Source of the DNA: Dehalococcoidales bacterium
GTDB lineage: Bacteria > Chloroflexota > Dehalococcoidia > Dehalococcoidales > UBA2162
NCBI GenBank assembly: GCA_030690265.1
Contig: JAUYHA010000155.1
Coordinates: 1 to 64,000 of the forward strand
Reading direction: 5' to 3'
DNA: 64,000 nt
Shown: positions 1 through 7,238 of the stretch, piece after piece
Layout: every line of letters begins with the position of its first letter
Numbering within the stretch: the first letter of the stretch is position 1
Translations under genes and position numbers: made by a program
The notes under the pieces: model-generated
Databases searched by the model: none
Told to the model about the DNA's origin: nothing
Seen by the model: only the letters and a program-made list of their open reading frames with translations

Positions 1-186
1 TATACCGCCACCGACAAGGCCGGGTTTATTCTCTACCAGCACGATAGAGTTGCTGACGACAGTGCCACTGGCAACCTGAGCAACTATGTCGCCACGCAGA
101 CTACTTCCTACTGGTACACTGTCGATGCCCAGGGAACGATAATCCAGCATACTGCTACTGGACATACTGACACTACTGGGGAGTAA
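1..186 (+). CDS. C-terminal end of an unknown protein (5' truncated by window)
   Basis: Frame 1 is open from the first base to a TAA at 184-186 and gives 61 residues rich in Thr, Ser, Ala, Asp and Tyr, ending TGHTDTTGE. The composition resembles secreted or surface proteins, but there is no recognisable motif and the start lies outside the window. It points toward the pilus operon, which is on the other strand. Product unknown; that it is coding is inferred only from the open frame and composition. Confidence 0.4.
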   Translation, partial: YTATDKAGFILYQHDRVADDSATGNLSNYVATQTTSYWYTVDAQGTIIQHTATGHTDTTGE

Positions 187-309
187 TCCAGTAATCTGTA
201 AGATATATTGACCACAGGGAAATAACGAGAGGTGTCCGAGGCAAATAAGGGCACCTCTCGTTTCCGGAGCGGAGTTCAGGAATTCGGGAGACGGCAAGGA
301 AGCAAGGAA

Positions 310-498
310 ATGAACTATCTGACCAAGATATGTCCCCGCTGTAAAGCGCCGCTACAGCAAAAAGAGGGTGCTTTTGAGCTAACCAGAAAAGGCATGGCAG
401 GTGCCGAATCTTCCGCAGGCATCCCCGTCTCTCTTTATTCCTGTCCCCAGTGCGGCTATATTGAACTCTACAACCTCAGGGTTACCGCCAGTATCTGA
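310..498 (+). CDS. Small zinc-ribbon protein
   Basis: A 62-residue protein with two Cys pairs, CPRC near residue 12 and CPQC near residue 48, the usual layout of a one-domain zinc ribbon; the second pair is followed by GYIELY, as in many short bacterial and archaeal nucleic-acid-binding or unknown ribbons. I chose the ATG at 310, which has AAGGAA a few bases upstream, over an in-frame GTG at 232 that would add 26 poorly conserved-looking residues. A strong terminator follows at 524. The fold is visible from the cysteines; the role is unknown. Confidence 0.6.
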   Translation: MNYLTKICPRCKAPLQQKEGAFELTRKGMAGAESSAGIPVSLYSCPQCGYIELYNLRVTASI

Positions 499-523
499 GG
501 ATTGGTAATCCTATCCCCTGTAT

Positions 524-550
524 CCCCTTCCCCTTACCAAGGGGAAGGGG
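524..550 (+). terminator. Rho-independent terminator
   Basis: Perfect 12-bp stem (CCCCTTCCCCTT / AAGGGGAAGGGG) with an ACC loop, followed on the plus strand by AGTTTATTTT. It closes the zinc-ribbon gene ending at 498. Confidence 0.85.
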
Positions 551-563
551 AGTTTATTTTATG

Positions 564-584
564 AAGAGGGGCTTCGCCCCTCTT
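564..584. repeat. Second stem-loop between convergent genes
   Basis: Perfect 9-bp inverted repeat AAGAGGGGC / GCCCCTCTT around TTC. It lies between the plus-strand zinc-ribbon gene and the 3' end of the minus-strand pilus operon (641). No T-run follows on the minus strand, so a terminator role is only possible. Confidence 0.5.
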
Positions 585-640
585 AAGCACCCCATTATTA
601 AGCAGGTTTTGCCCTCTTTAACACCCTGCTTCTCAGGCTC

Positions 641-2056
641 TTATTTAGCGGGCTTGGGCTCCAGCTTGATAACCCCGCCTTTGATATAGGGATAGCCCTC
701 CGGAGGTGGGATGGGGGTGGAAAAGCGGCCGCTCTCTTCCAGGGCAGTTAAATAGCTCCTGAAGGCGATGTAGCTATCCGCCTGGCAGACAATGGTTATA
801 CTGCCGGTATCGCGGGTAATGGACAGCAGCTCAACTCCAAGCTCCTCAGCCTCACTGATGATAACCCCCAGGTCTTCGGTAATGTCGCCGCCCAGGTTGA
901 CAACAGTCATATAATCGGTAATAGCATTTTTCAGCGGCAGGCGCTTGGCAAGCTCCGCCTTCCTCAATTCCACTAAGCTATTGACGCTTTCAAGTTTTCT
1001 CTCCAGGGCATTAGTCTCAGCCATATTGCCGGAGGTTAGCTGATACAGGGGAACAAGCAGGACTATGGCAGCAATTACGGCTAAGGAGGAGAATATCTGT
1101 CTGGCTGAGGGCCTCCAGGGCTTATAAGCCTGGGGTAGGAAATTGATATTGGGAAGCGAAAGCCCGTCTGCGCCATTATTTTCAGCTGCCGCCGATTCCC
1201 TCAGAGCTAGCCCGATGTTGACAGCATACTGGCCAAATGGCAGATGCGTCGGGAACTCCAGCAGTGGTGCCAGCGGCTCAACCGGATAAACTACCTTGTC
1301 TGACAGCTTTTCTACCATATCCTGGTTGGCGCTCATCTGACCGGTAATGAAAAAGGGAGTGGCTGAATCAAAGGGAATCTCAGGAGATTCCTCTTTATAA
1401 AAATCCACGGTCAGCCTCAAGTGTGTCGCCAGGTGCTCTGCCTTCTCTTCATTAGTAAGGTCATCCGCACGCCAGGAGGTGGTGTGCATCACTTCGGGTA
1501 TGCCATTGGTCACGATAATAATATCAAAGGTAGAGAAGTCAACATTGAGAATAAGAGCCTGCTTCCTGCTCACCGCCCTGGCGAGCGCCAGAGGCTTGAA
1601 ATCCACTATGCCGGGATTGATACCGGCAGCCTTCAAAGCTCTCATCTGGGTATCGAGCATATCCCTGGGGATGCCGATGAACAGCACCTGCTGGTAACCA
1701 TCACCGGCGGCGACGGTCTGCCAGTAGAGATAGAGAGCATCACTAGCCAGAGACATTACCTCATTCGCCGCCGCCATTACTGCTTCTTCAGTAGTAAAGC
1801 CCGGCTGCTGCACCACCTTCAGCAAACGGCTCACCGAATATTGACCGCTAATGCCCACTATCACATTGTCCAGCCTGATACCGCTCGAGGTAACCAGCTC
1901 CTTGACAACAGCACCCAGAGCCTCCGGCTCGATAAAGTCACCGTCTTCTGCCTCCATCAGGTTAAGAGAGTGGCTAGCCCATTTCACCGCCTTCCCATCT
2001 CTTACCTCCATAAGCTGGAGCGTAGAATTATCCATTTCAAGGGTTACCGTTCTCAA
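641..2056 (-). CDS. pilM: Type IV pilus assembly protein, PilM-PilN fusion
   Basis: Cytoplasmic actin-like PilM joined to PilN. Residues 1-295 look like PilM (N-terminal beta strands TVTLEMDNSTLQL, VIVGISGQ near 66, ILNVDFSTFDIIIV near 169). At 301-313 the chain reads LPNINFLPQAYKP, the short cytoplasmic motif that begins PilN, where it binds PilM. A membrane helix follows at about 321-342, then a charged coiled coil (345-375) and a small C-terminal periplasmic-type domain. At 471 residues it is longer than a usual PilM of about 350. It is the last gene of the pilus operon, after the PilO-like gene. In most systems PilM and PilN are separate; the fusion is read directly from the sequence, the function from the family. 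Confidence 0.8.
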   Translation of the reverse strand: MRTVTLEMDNSTLQLMEVRDGKAVKWASHSLNLMEAEDGDFIEPEALGAVVKELVTSSGIRLDNVIVGISGQYSVSRLLKVVQQPGFTTEEAVMAAANEVMSLASDALYLYWQTVAAGDGYQQVLFIGIPRDMLDTQMRALKAAGINPGIVDFKPLALARAVSRKQALILNVDFSTFDIIIVTNGIPEVMHTTSWRADDLTNEEKAEHLATHLRLTVDFYKEESPEIPFDSATPFFITGQMSANQDMVEKLSDKVVYPVEPLAPLLEFPTHLPFGQYAVNIGLALRESAAAENNGADGLSLPNINFLPQAYKPWRPSARQIFSSLAVIAAIVLLVPLYQLTSGNMAETNALERKLESVNSLVELRKAELAKRLPLKNAITDYMTVVNLGGDITEDLGVIISEAEELGVELLSITRDTGSITIVCQADSYIAFRSYLTALEESGRFSTPIPPPEGYPYIKGGVIKLEPKPAK

Positions 2057-2096
2057 AACTGCCTTCTCCTCAAACTATCAACAACTAAGACTTTCG

Positions 2097-3092
2097 CTAA
2101 GGCTTAATATAGATATCAACATCCACGCTGATTTTAGTCTCAGTCTTAAACTCTTCACTATTGAAATGTTCTGTGGAATTGCCTATATTAACTCCGTCAA
2201 ACTGGCGCACCGTCCCATCATCTTCGCTGGTGTAATAATACTCGGTAGCGGGCACGCCAATATAGTTCACAGTCTCAAACAGGGTGGTATTAGCCGTAGA
2301 AATTTTATCGTGCCCGTAAAGCACATACCCTTTTCTTGGAGAGCCGGTCCCGGTATAGCCCCTATCGGCAGCCGTGGTAGTGATATCCGGGAAACCCAGA
2401 ATCCTCAGCGGTTCCTCAGAGTCAACCCCCATTACATTAGTGGCTACACCTTTGTAAAAACTCACCGGATTGGGTATTTCTGACAGATTATTAGCTTTCA
2501 TCATGGCGGTCACTGCCGCCTGCACCTGACTGAATTCCGCTCTTCTAGCGGCATCACCGGGCCTACTCACTTCAACCCAGTTGGTTGACACCCTTTTTAG
2601 TACCGCAACAACTTCTCTATTTAGTACTACGCTGAAGATGGTACCCGAATCGAGATTGGAAATGAGAGCCATAATATCATCATAGTCACCCTGCACATGG
2701 ATATTCCTGAAGGAAATAAGCTGAAAGGTAGTTCCACCCACTTTTGTCTGGCTGAATGAGGCTGAAGGAACCTTGAGCTTACCACTCTCCACACTAACAT
2801 CAATCCCATTTTTACCGGCTATGTCAACAAGCATGGCAATGGCGGTGCTGGCGGTTATTGGGGCGAGAACTTTGTTGACTTTCTCATATTCTGATTGCAA
2901 TTCTTCATCACTGCCCAGTGGCTGAGCCATAATCCGGCTTAAACTGGCAATCTGCTCCTCAAGTTTACGCTGCTGCATGCCCTGCTGCCAGTAGAGAAGC
3001 CCAAAGGAAATATAGACAATCAGTATGAGACCAATCAGCAGGAGAAGTCCCATTTGGCGCAGTCTGAGTATCAGTTCTTTGATGGCTTCCAT
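2097..3092 (-). CDS. PilO-like type IV pilus inner-membrane protein
   Basis: 331 residues with a short charged N-terminus, one membrane helix (about 14-34, LLLLIGLILIVYISFGLLY), a coiled coil (about 36-75) and a large extracytoplasmic domain. This is the architecture of PilO/PilN alignment-complex proteins, which link the cytoplasmic PilM platform to the outside. The C-terminal part (GYVLYGHDKI, YYYTSEDDGT) looks like an added beta-rich domain and is longer than usual PilO. It sits between a small membrane-protein gene and the PilM-PilN fusion on the same strand. The assignment rests on architecture and context; sequence identity to PilO is not obvious. Confidence 0.6.
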   Translation of the reverse strand: MEAIKELILRLRQMGLLLLIGLILIVYISFGLLYWQQGMQQRKLEEQIASLSRIMAQPLGSDEELQSEYEKVNKVLAPITASTAIAMLVDIAGKNGIDVSVESGKLKVPSASFSQTKVGGTTFQLISFRNIHVQGDYDDIMALISNLDSGTIFSVVLNREVVAVLKRVSTNWVEVSRPGDAARRAEFSQVQAAVTAMMKANNLSEIPNPVSFYKGVATNVMGVDSEEPLRILGFPDITTTAADRGYTGTGSPRKGYVLYGHDKISTANTTLFETVNYIGVPATEYYYTSEDDGTVRQFDGVNIGNSTEHFNSEEFKTETKISVDVDIYIKP

Positions 3093-3130
3093 GTTTTATG
3101 TAATGTCAAATAACAAAGCTCAAAACTATT

Positions 3131-3155
3131 TTGACATTTGGATTTTGTCATTTGG
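3131..3155. repeat. Short dispersed repeat (TTGACATTTGG type), copy 1
   Basis: TTGACATTTGG followed by ATTTTGTCATTTGG. The same string with one change is found inverted at 49021-49044. Both copies also have a nearby GCTCAAAAC segment (or its complement), so the shared element is longer than the core. Confidence 0.6.
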
Positions 3156-3160
3156 ATTTG

Positions 3161-3200
3161 GAGCGAACTCGTTCCGATTATCGTCAGAGTGAAGCGACCA
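3161..3200. repeat. Mosaic repeat family A, short copy
   Basis: Contains GAACTCGTTCCGATTATCG followed by TCAGAGTGAAGCG, the modules that recur at 34119, 42040, 48046, 49870, 55050 and 56190. It abuts the stop codon of the gene at 3202. Confidence 0.7.
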
Positions 3201-3201
3201 G

Positions 3202-3585
3202 CTACTTCCACCTTTCCCGCAGTGCCTTCTGAACCTTCGCCTCTATTGTTTCCTCTACTGATTCCTTAATCGCTTCTTTAATCGCCTTTTTTGACTCCTG
3301 CTCCAGGTGTAATAGCTCTTCATCGTAGAAACGCTGGTATAGCTGCTTTCCCCGCCGCCAACCCACCAGCCAGACCATAGCCAGCCCGAAGATGGCGACC
3401 GGTGACACGATTCCAAGCCCCGCTCTGGTATAGGCAACCAGGATTATGACCAGAATCAGCACCGCAAACAGGAATATGGCGATATTAAGGTCCCACCTGG
3501 CTGCCATAGCTCTATCCGTTGCCCTCCGGGCAGCTGTGCGTTCCATTTCCGGACTTATTTGCTCAGGAAGTTCAGTTTCAGCCAT
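3202..3585 (-). CDS. Small membrane protein with C-terminal coiled coil
   Basis: 127 residues: a charged N-terminus (1-30), two predicted membrane helices (about 33-53 and 58-76), then a long charged helix (80-127) rich in Glu and Lys (KKAIKEAIKESVEETIEAK) that should form a coiled coil in the cytoplasm. No known family recognised. It lies inside the pilus gene run on the same strand, between the PilX-like gene and the PilO-like gene, so an accessory pilus role is possible but unproven. ATG at 3585 is preceded by a good AAGGAGGGAG ribosome site. Confidence 0.6.
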   Translation of the reverse strand: MAETELPEQISPEMERTAARRATDRAMAARWDLNIAIFLFAVLILVIILVAYTRAGLGIVSPVAIFGLAMVWLVGWRRGKQLYQRFYDEELLHLEQESKKAIKEAIKESVEETIEAKVQKALRERWK

Positions 3586-3634
3586 AGTCTCCCTCCTTAG
3601 TTTCTACCTTACCACAATGAGGTATTTTTCTATC

Positions 3635-5050
3635 TCACCTGAGATGATAAGAGGTGATTGATACACCCCCTGCCACCAGTGACATGTTGGCATCTAAAAT
3701 TACTCCCTCCGACTCCGCTTCTGAATCATACGTCGGCACCGTAACGCTCCCAGAGTTCCAGCTATAGCCACTTACATAATCCGACGCCGTAACACCGACG
3801 TCTTCAAATATGTCTGGCAAATTGAAATCGGATTCCAAGAGAACTTCGTTATAATAACTGCCAGATACATCCTTGCTGGTCCTTGCCCAGAAGGTCAGGT
3901 TTGCGGATGTTCCAGAGCCAAGCGAGGCTTGAGGAACGAAATTCCAAGCCAATTCTTGACGTTCGACACCATCGAACTCTTTGGGTGTCTTCGTAGGCTC
4001 ATTAGTAGTAAAGCTGCCGCTGGTTGAGTTATCTGTATAGTAAAACCCGGGCGGCAGAATATCAATTATCTTTGAAATCTTGATGACATCAGTGTCTTGA
4101 CTGTTCATAATGATGGTATATTTGATGTCCACTTCGGTTTGGGGTGGGATGATGCTTGGCTCTGAGGCCTTGGTTACGGTGAGCATCCCTTCCTGGCCCA
4201 GTTTGCTCCCATCACCCACCGTAATATAAGCTTGAGGGCCGCTGAATGTGGTAACATCACCTACCTTCAGGACAACATAGTTTGTCAGTATGCTGTCTTT
4301 GGCGTTGCTTGGTAAGGTTACGCTTACCTGGAATTTAAGCTCCTTTACCTGCCTGACGCTGAAATCCCTAATCGGTGAAGGGAAGTTACCTGAATACGGC
4401 CACCGCAGCCGTTCTTGTCCGCTATAGCTTCCAGATGGAGATGGGTTGCTCCCTTGACCTGGACGTGAAGGGTCTCCAATCGAATAGTCCCACTGGCCAC
4501 CCTCGTCTCTAATGGCGCTGGAGCCGGCTACATAATTACCGGTGCCTAATGCCGTGGGCAGGATGTCATAAATGGCGTCAAGCCCCTGGGTGGTGTTGGA
4601 GCTGAGCTGCTCAAGGCGGATTATGTAAGTGAATATCTGCAGAGAGCCGTTGAGCACGTGGTCAGTTGTACCAGGCACAGGGGTGCTAGCGGTAACCGTC
4701 TTCGTCGGTCTGATGGTATCATCAGTAGCAAGAGCAATTCCCCCTTTACCAGGCACTGCCCGCATAATTACAGTGATATTCACAGGTATACCACAAGCAT
4801 CCAAACTCAGGTCACTCCTCGATTCCCCGTTCTCATCGAATTGAGCCCCGTAGGTATTATATTTTAGTTGCCAGAGGACAAGCTCCTGTGCTCCATCTAA
4901 GGCATACAATACCTTCGTTCGTTGCACCGGGACCACGCTGTTTTTTAGTGCCGTACTGGTGAACCTGAGCGTTGGCACCGTTATCAAGGTTCCAATTGCC
5001 AGCAGTATCAAAACCAGCACGAACGCCTGTCCGGCCTGTTTACTCCTCAT
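3635..5050 (-). CDS. Large PilX-like pseudopilin candidate with extracellular repeats
   Basis: 471 residues. The N-terminus (MRSKQAGQAFVLVLILLAIG) is a short basic segment followed by a hydrophobic helix at about 9-30, as in PilX-type minor pilins that lack the classical GFTLIE peptidase site. The rest is an extracellular Ser/Thr/Gly-rich chain; around 290-400 it has a segment (ideal PPQTEVDIKYTI and ILPPGFYYT) that resembles DUF11-like conserved beta domains of surface proteins. It starts in an ATGA-type overlap with the prepilin gene at 5047, so translation is coupled. Being far longer than a usual minor pilin, it may be a tip or adhesin-like component. Class inferred from N-terminus and operon position. 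Confidence 0.6.
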   Translation of the reverse strand: MRSKQAGQAFVLVLILLAIGTLITVPTLRFTSTALKNSVVPVQRTKVLYALDGAQELVLWQLKYNTYGAQFDENGESRSDLSLDACGIPVNITVIMRAVPGKGGIALATDDTIRPTKTVTASTPVPGTTDHVLNGSLQIFTYIIRLEQLSSNTTQGLDAIYDILPTALGTGNYVAGSSAIRDEGGQWDYSIGDPSRPGQGSNPSPSGSYSGQERLRWPYSGNFPSPIRDFSVRQVKELKFQVSVTLPSNAKDSILTNYVVLKVGDVTTFSGPQAYITVGDGSKLGQEGMLTVTKASEPSIIPPQTEVDIKYTIIMNSQDTDVIKISKIIDILPPGFYYTDNSTSGSFTTNEPTKTPKEFDGVERQELAWNFVPQASLGSGTSANLTFWARTSKDVSGSYYNEVLLESDFNLPDIFEDVGVTASDYVSGYSWNSGSVTVPTYDSEAESEGVILDANMSLVAGGVSITSYHLR

Positions 5051-5541
5051 TCCTGTAATCCCTCTGAGCGTATATAAGCGCTGAATTCGATGGTCTTTTC
5101 CCTCTTTGAAGCTCCCGAACCAGCAGCCGTAATGACAACACTGATAACCCTGCCGTTCTTGGTAAAGCCAACCGACTTGATGTGTCTGCCGATAATGCTC
5201 GTTACGCCGTCATAAGTGCGCTGTAGGTTAGTACCCGATAGAATATAGGTGCTGGAATGAGAGGTCCAGTTGTCTGAGCTAAACCCAGTGTAGTCAATCC
5301 AGCTTAATCTGACCGAACTCTGGGGTATGTCAGTAATGTTGGCACTCTGGGTCAGCATAAGGTCTTTCTTGATTGCCATAACAGCCCGGTTTACGTCTGC
5401 CAGCGCCACGACCTGGCTATTGCTGCGGTCAGTGCCTATCAGGACCTGCTGGATGCTTACCATAGTTCCCATCGTTATCACGCTACCGATGGCAAGTGCA
5501 AGGAGCAATTCTACCAGAGTAAACCCTTTTTGTCCCATCAT
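5047..5541 (-). CDS. Type IV prepilin-like protein (PilW/GspJ class)
   Basis: 164 residues with a textbook prepilin N-terminus: MMGQKG, then FTLVELLLALAIGSVI. The prepilin peptidase would cut after Gly6 and the new N-terminal Phe would be methylated; Glu5 of the mature chain is present. The hydrophobic helix runs to about residue 28. The C-terminal domain is short and beta-rich (VVALADVNRAVMAIKKDL resembles the PilW/GspJ helix). Its start overlaps the stop of the upstream prepilin by 4 bases (5538-5541) and its stop overlaps the start of the next gene. It is probably a minor pilin, since no separate major pilin is in the operon. Confidence 0.8.
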   Translation of the reverse strand: MMGQKGFTLVELLLALAIGSVITMGTMVSIQQVLIGTDRSNSQVVALADVNRAVMAIKKDLMLTQSANITDIPQSSVRLSWIDYTGFSSDNWTSHSSTYILSGTNLQRTYDGVTSIIGRHIKSVGFTKNGRVISVVITAAGSGASKREKTIEFSAYIRSEGLQE

Positions 5542-5957
5542 TTAGTCCTGTAGGCACACATTGAAAGGACTTGCTTCCCCCCGTAAGATACGGATACAGT
5601 GATTTTCTGGAAGGTCTCATCCTCGTTGCCAGTAGGCGTATGAAATTCAACGCTGTCACTTGAAGCTTGGATTTTGACACTCACATTGTATTGAGAAGGG
5701 AGAGTTATATTATCTCCGACACCCGGGTAACTGGCAGCATAAGGAATCTGTTTAATGTTCTCAATATACGCGGTTGCCAGATTTGTCGCTGTCACCTGCT
5801 CATCGAGGATACGTGTAGCTCTATAGTTTGTATCTAGCGCTTTGGCCATACCTACCCCGATGAAACCGAGGATTGAAACAGCAACGATTACTTCTAGGAG
5901 GCTAAACCCTCTTTGTCCACAAAAGAAACCGGCTATCTTTTTCCCCAGCATTCTCAT
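5538..5957 (-). CDS. Type IV prepilin-like protein (PilV/GspI class)
   Basis: 139 residues with a prepilin signal CGQRG followed by FSLLEVIVAVSILGFIGVG, Glu at mature position 5. After the helix comes ATNLATAYIENIKQIPY, the conserved helix of GspI/PilV minor pilins, and a short beta domain. The leader is about 16 residues, with basic residues as expected. It is the first of three overlapping prepilin-type genes (5957 down to 3635) right after pilC, a minor-pilin block as in other type IV pilus or competence operons. Confidence 0.8.
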   Translation of the reverse strand: MRMLGKKIAGFFCGQRGFSLLEVIVAVSILGFIGVGMAKALDTNYRATRILDEQVTATNLATAYIENIKQIPYAASYPGVGDNITLPSQYNVSVKIQASSDSVEFHTPTGNEDETFQKITVSVSYGGKQVLSMCAYRTK

Positions 5958-5978
5958 TATATCACCAACCTGCTTATC

Positions 5979-7229
5979 CTAGAAGGCTCCGGTAAGAGTG
6001 TACATCGGCATTAGCACCGATATGGCAATGAAGCCAACCAGCAGAGCTATGCCGATGGTGCTGATGGGAGTCAACATCCCCACCATGGTATTAACCTTGT
6101 CTTCGGCGGTAGTTTCATAGAAATCAGCAACGACTCCCATGGTGAAATCGAGAGTATTACTCATCTCACCTACAGCTACCATCTGCACCAGGAGAGGTGG
6201 AAATATCCTTTCGTGTGCCATTGGGCCTGATAGCCCCTCTCCCAGGAGAAGCCCCCCTCTAACCCGGTTCAAAGCATCCCCGATGACCGTGTTGTTGCTG
6301 GTCTGGGGTAGCAAATCCATTATTTCCTGCAAGCTCAGTCCGGCATTAACCAGCACTGCCATAGTCCGGCTGAAGCGGGCTAATTCGGTCAATAGGTTAG
6401 GAGTCCCAATCAGAGGAGCAACCAGCTTTATCCGGTCAAGCAGCCGCCTTCCAGTAGACTGTTTCATCAGCCAGAGCACCAGGGCAGCTATTAACACCCC
6501 GCCTATCAGCAAATAAAGCGGATAGCTGGTGAGGAAATTTGATACGCTAATGAGAATCCTGGTGGGCAGAGGAAGCTCCACATTCAAAGAAGTGAACATG
6601 CCGATAAGATTAGGCATAACCACCGTCATCAGGATGATAATCACTACCACACCAACGCCCATAATTAGCATGGGATAGCTTAAAGCCTTACCCACTTTTT
6701 TAGCTGTTTGGCCCTGTTTTTCAAGAAAATCAGCCATTTGATTCAGAACCACTTCCAGGCTGCCGGTCTGTTCCCCCACAGCAATCGTTCTACAGTATAT
6801 TTCACTAAAAGCCGTACTATGTTTGGAAATAGCTTGGGAAAAAGAGCCACCGGAGCGAAGGTCAGTACTAATAGATTCCAGGATTTTCCTGAAGCCTCGT
6901 CCTGTTGTTGCCTGCTCTTGAAGAATATCCAGAGCCGGGAGAAGTGAAATACCTGCCTTCAGTAGAGTCGCCAGCTGGCGGGAAAAAAGACTCACATCCT
7001 GTGTCTTAACTTTGAAAAGGGTAGGGAATGCTTCCTCTAAAGTGAACATAGAGGGTGCAACCTCTACATTCACGGGAGCGTAGCCTCGCTGAATCAGGAG
7101 GCGTTCAGCCTCAATTTCGCCCATGGCTTTAATAGTGCCTTTCACCAGTCTGCCCTGGCTGGTGGTAGCTTCATAGCGGTAAGACATGAGCTTTTTTTTC
7201 TCTGCCTCGCTGTTAAGGACTCTTGCCAT
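5979..7229 (-). CDS. pilC: Type IV pilus inner-membrane platform protein PilC
   Basis: 416 residues, typical for PilC/GspF, the polytopic platform on which the PilB motor acts. The N-terminus MSYRYEATTSQGRLVKGTI is the family's opening; two GspF domains follow (about 85-205 and 285-405), each with a helical bundle (LFSRQLATLLKAGISLLPAL, and FSRTMAVLVNAGLSLQEIM) and membrane helices near 185-205, 235-255 and 390-412. The ATG at 7229 has AAGGAG six bases upstream and was preferred over the ATG at 7187. It lies 9 bases downstream of pilB. Confidence 0.92.
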   Translation of the reverse strand: MARVLNSEAEKKKLMSYRYEATTSQGRLVKGTIKAMGEIEAERLLIQRGYAPVNVEVAPSMFTLEEAFPTLFKVKTQDVSLFSRQLATLLKAGISLLPALDILQEQATTGRGFRKILESISTDLRSGGSFSQAISKHSTAFSEIYCRTIAVGEQTGSLEVVLNQMADFLEKQGQTAKKVGKALSYPMLIMGVGVVVIIILMTVVMPNLIGMFTSLNVELPLPTRILISVSNFLTSYPLYLLIGGVLIAALVLWLMKQSTGRRLLDRIKLVAPLIGTPNLLTELARFSRTMAVLVNAGLSLQEIMDLLPQTSNNTVIGDALNRVRGGLLLGEGLSGPMAHERIFPPLLVQMVAVGEMSNTLDFTMGVVADFYETTAEDKVNTMVGMLTPISTIGIALLVGFIAISVLMPMYTLTGAF

Positions 7230-7238
7230 AGTAACTCC

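Noticed and set aside
232-309. N-terminal extension of the first zinc-ribbon gene from a GTG at 232
   Set aside because: A better ribosome site stands before the ATG at 310 and the extra residues look unstructured and arbitrary.
1421-2107. Long open frame opposite pilM
   Set aside because: Composition and lack of motifs; the opposite strand carries a clear PilM-PilN protein.
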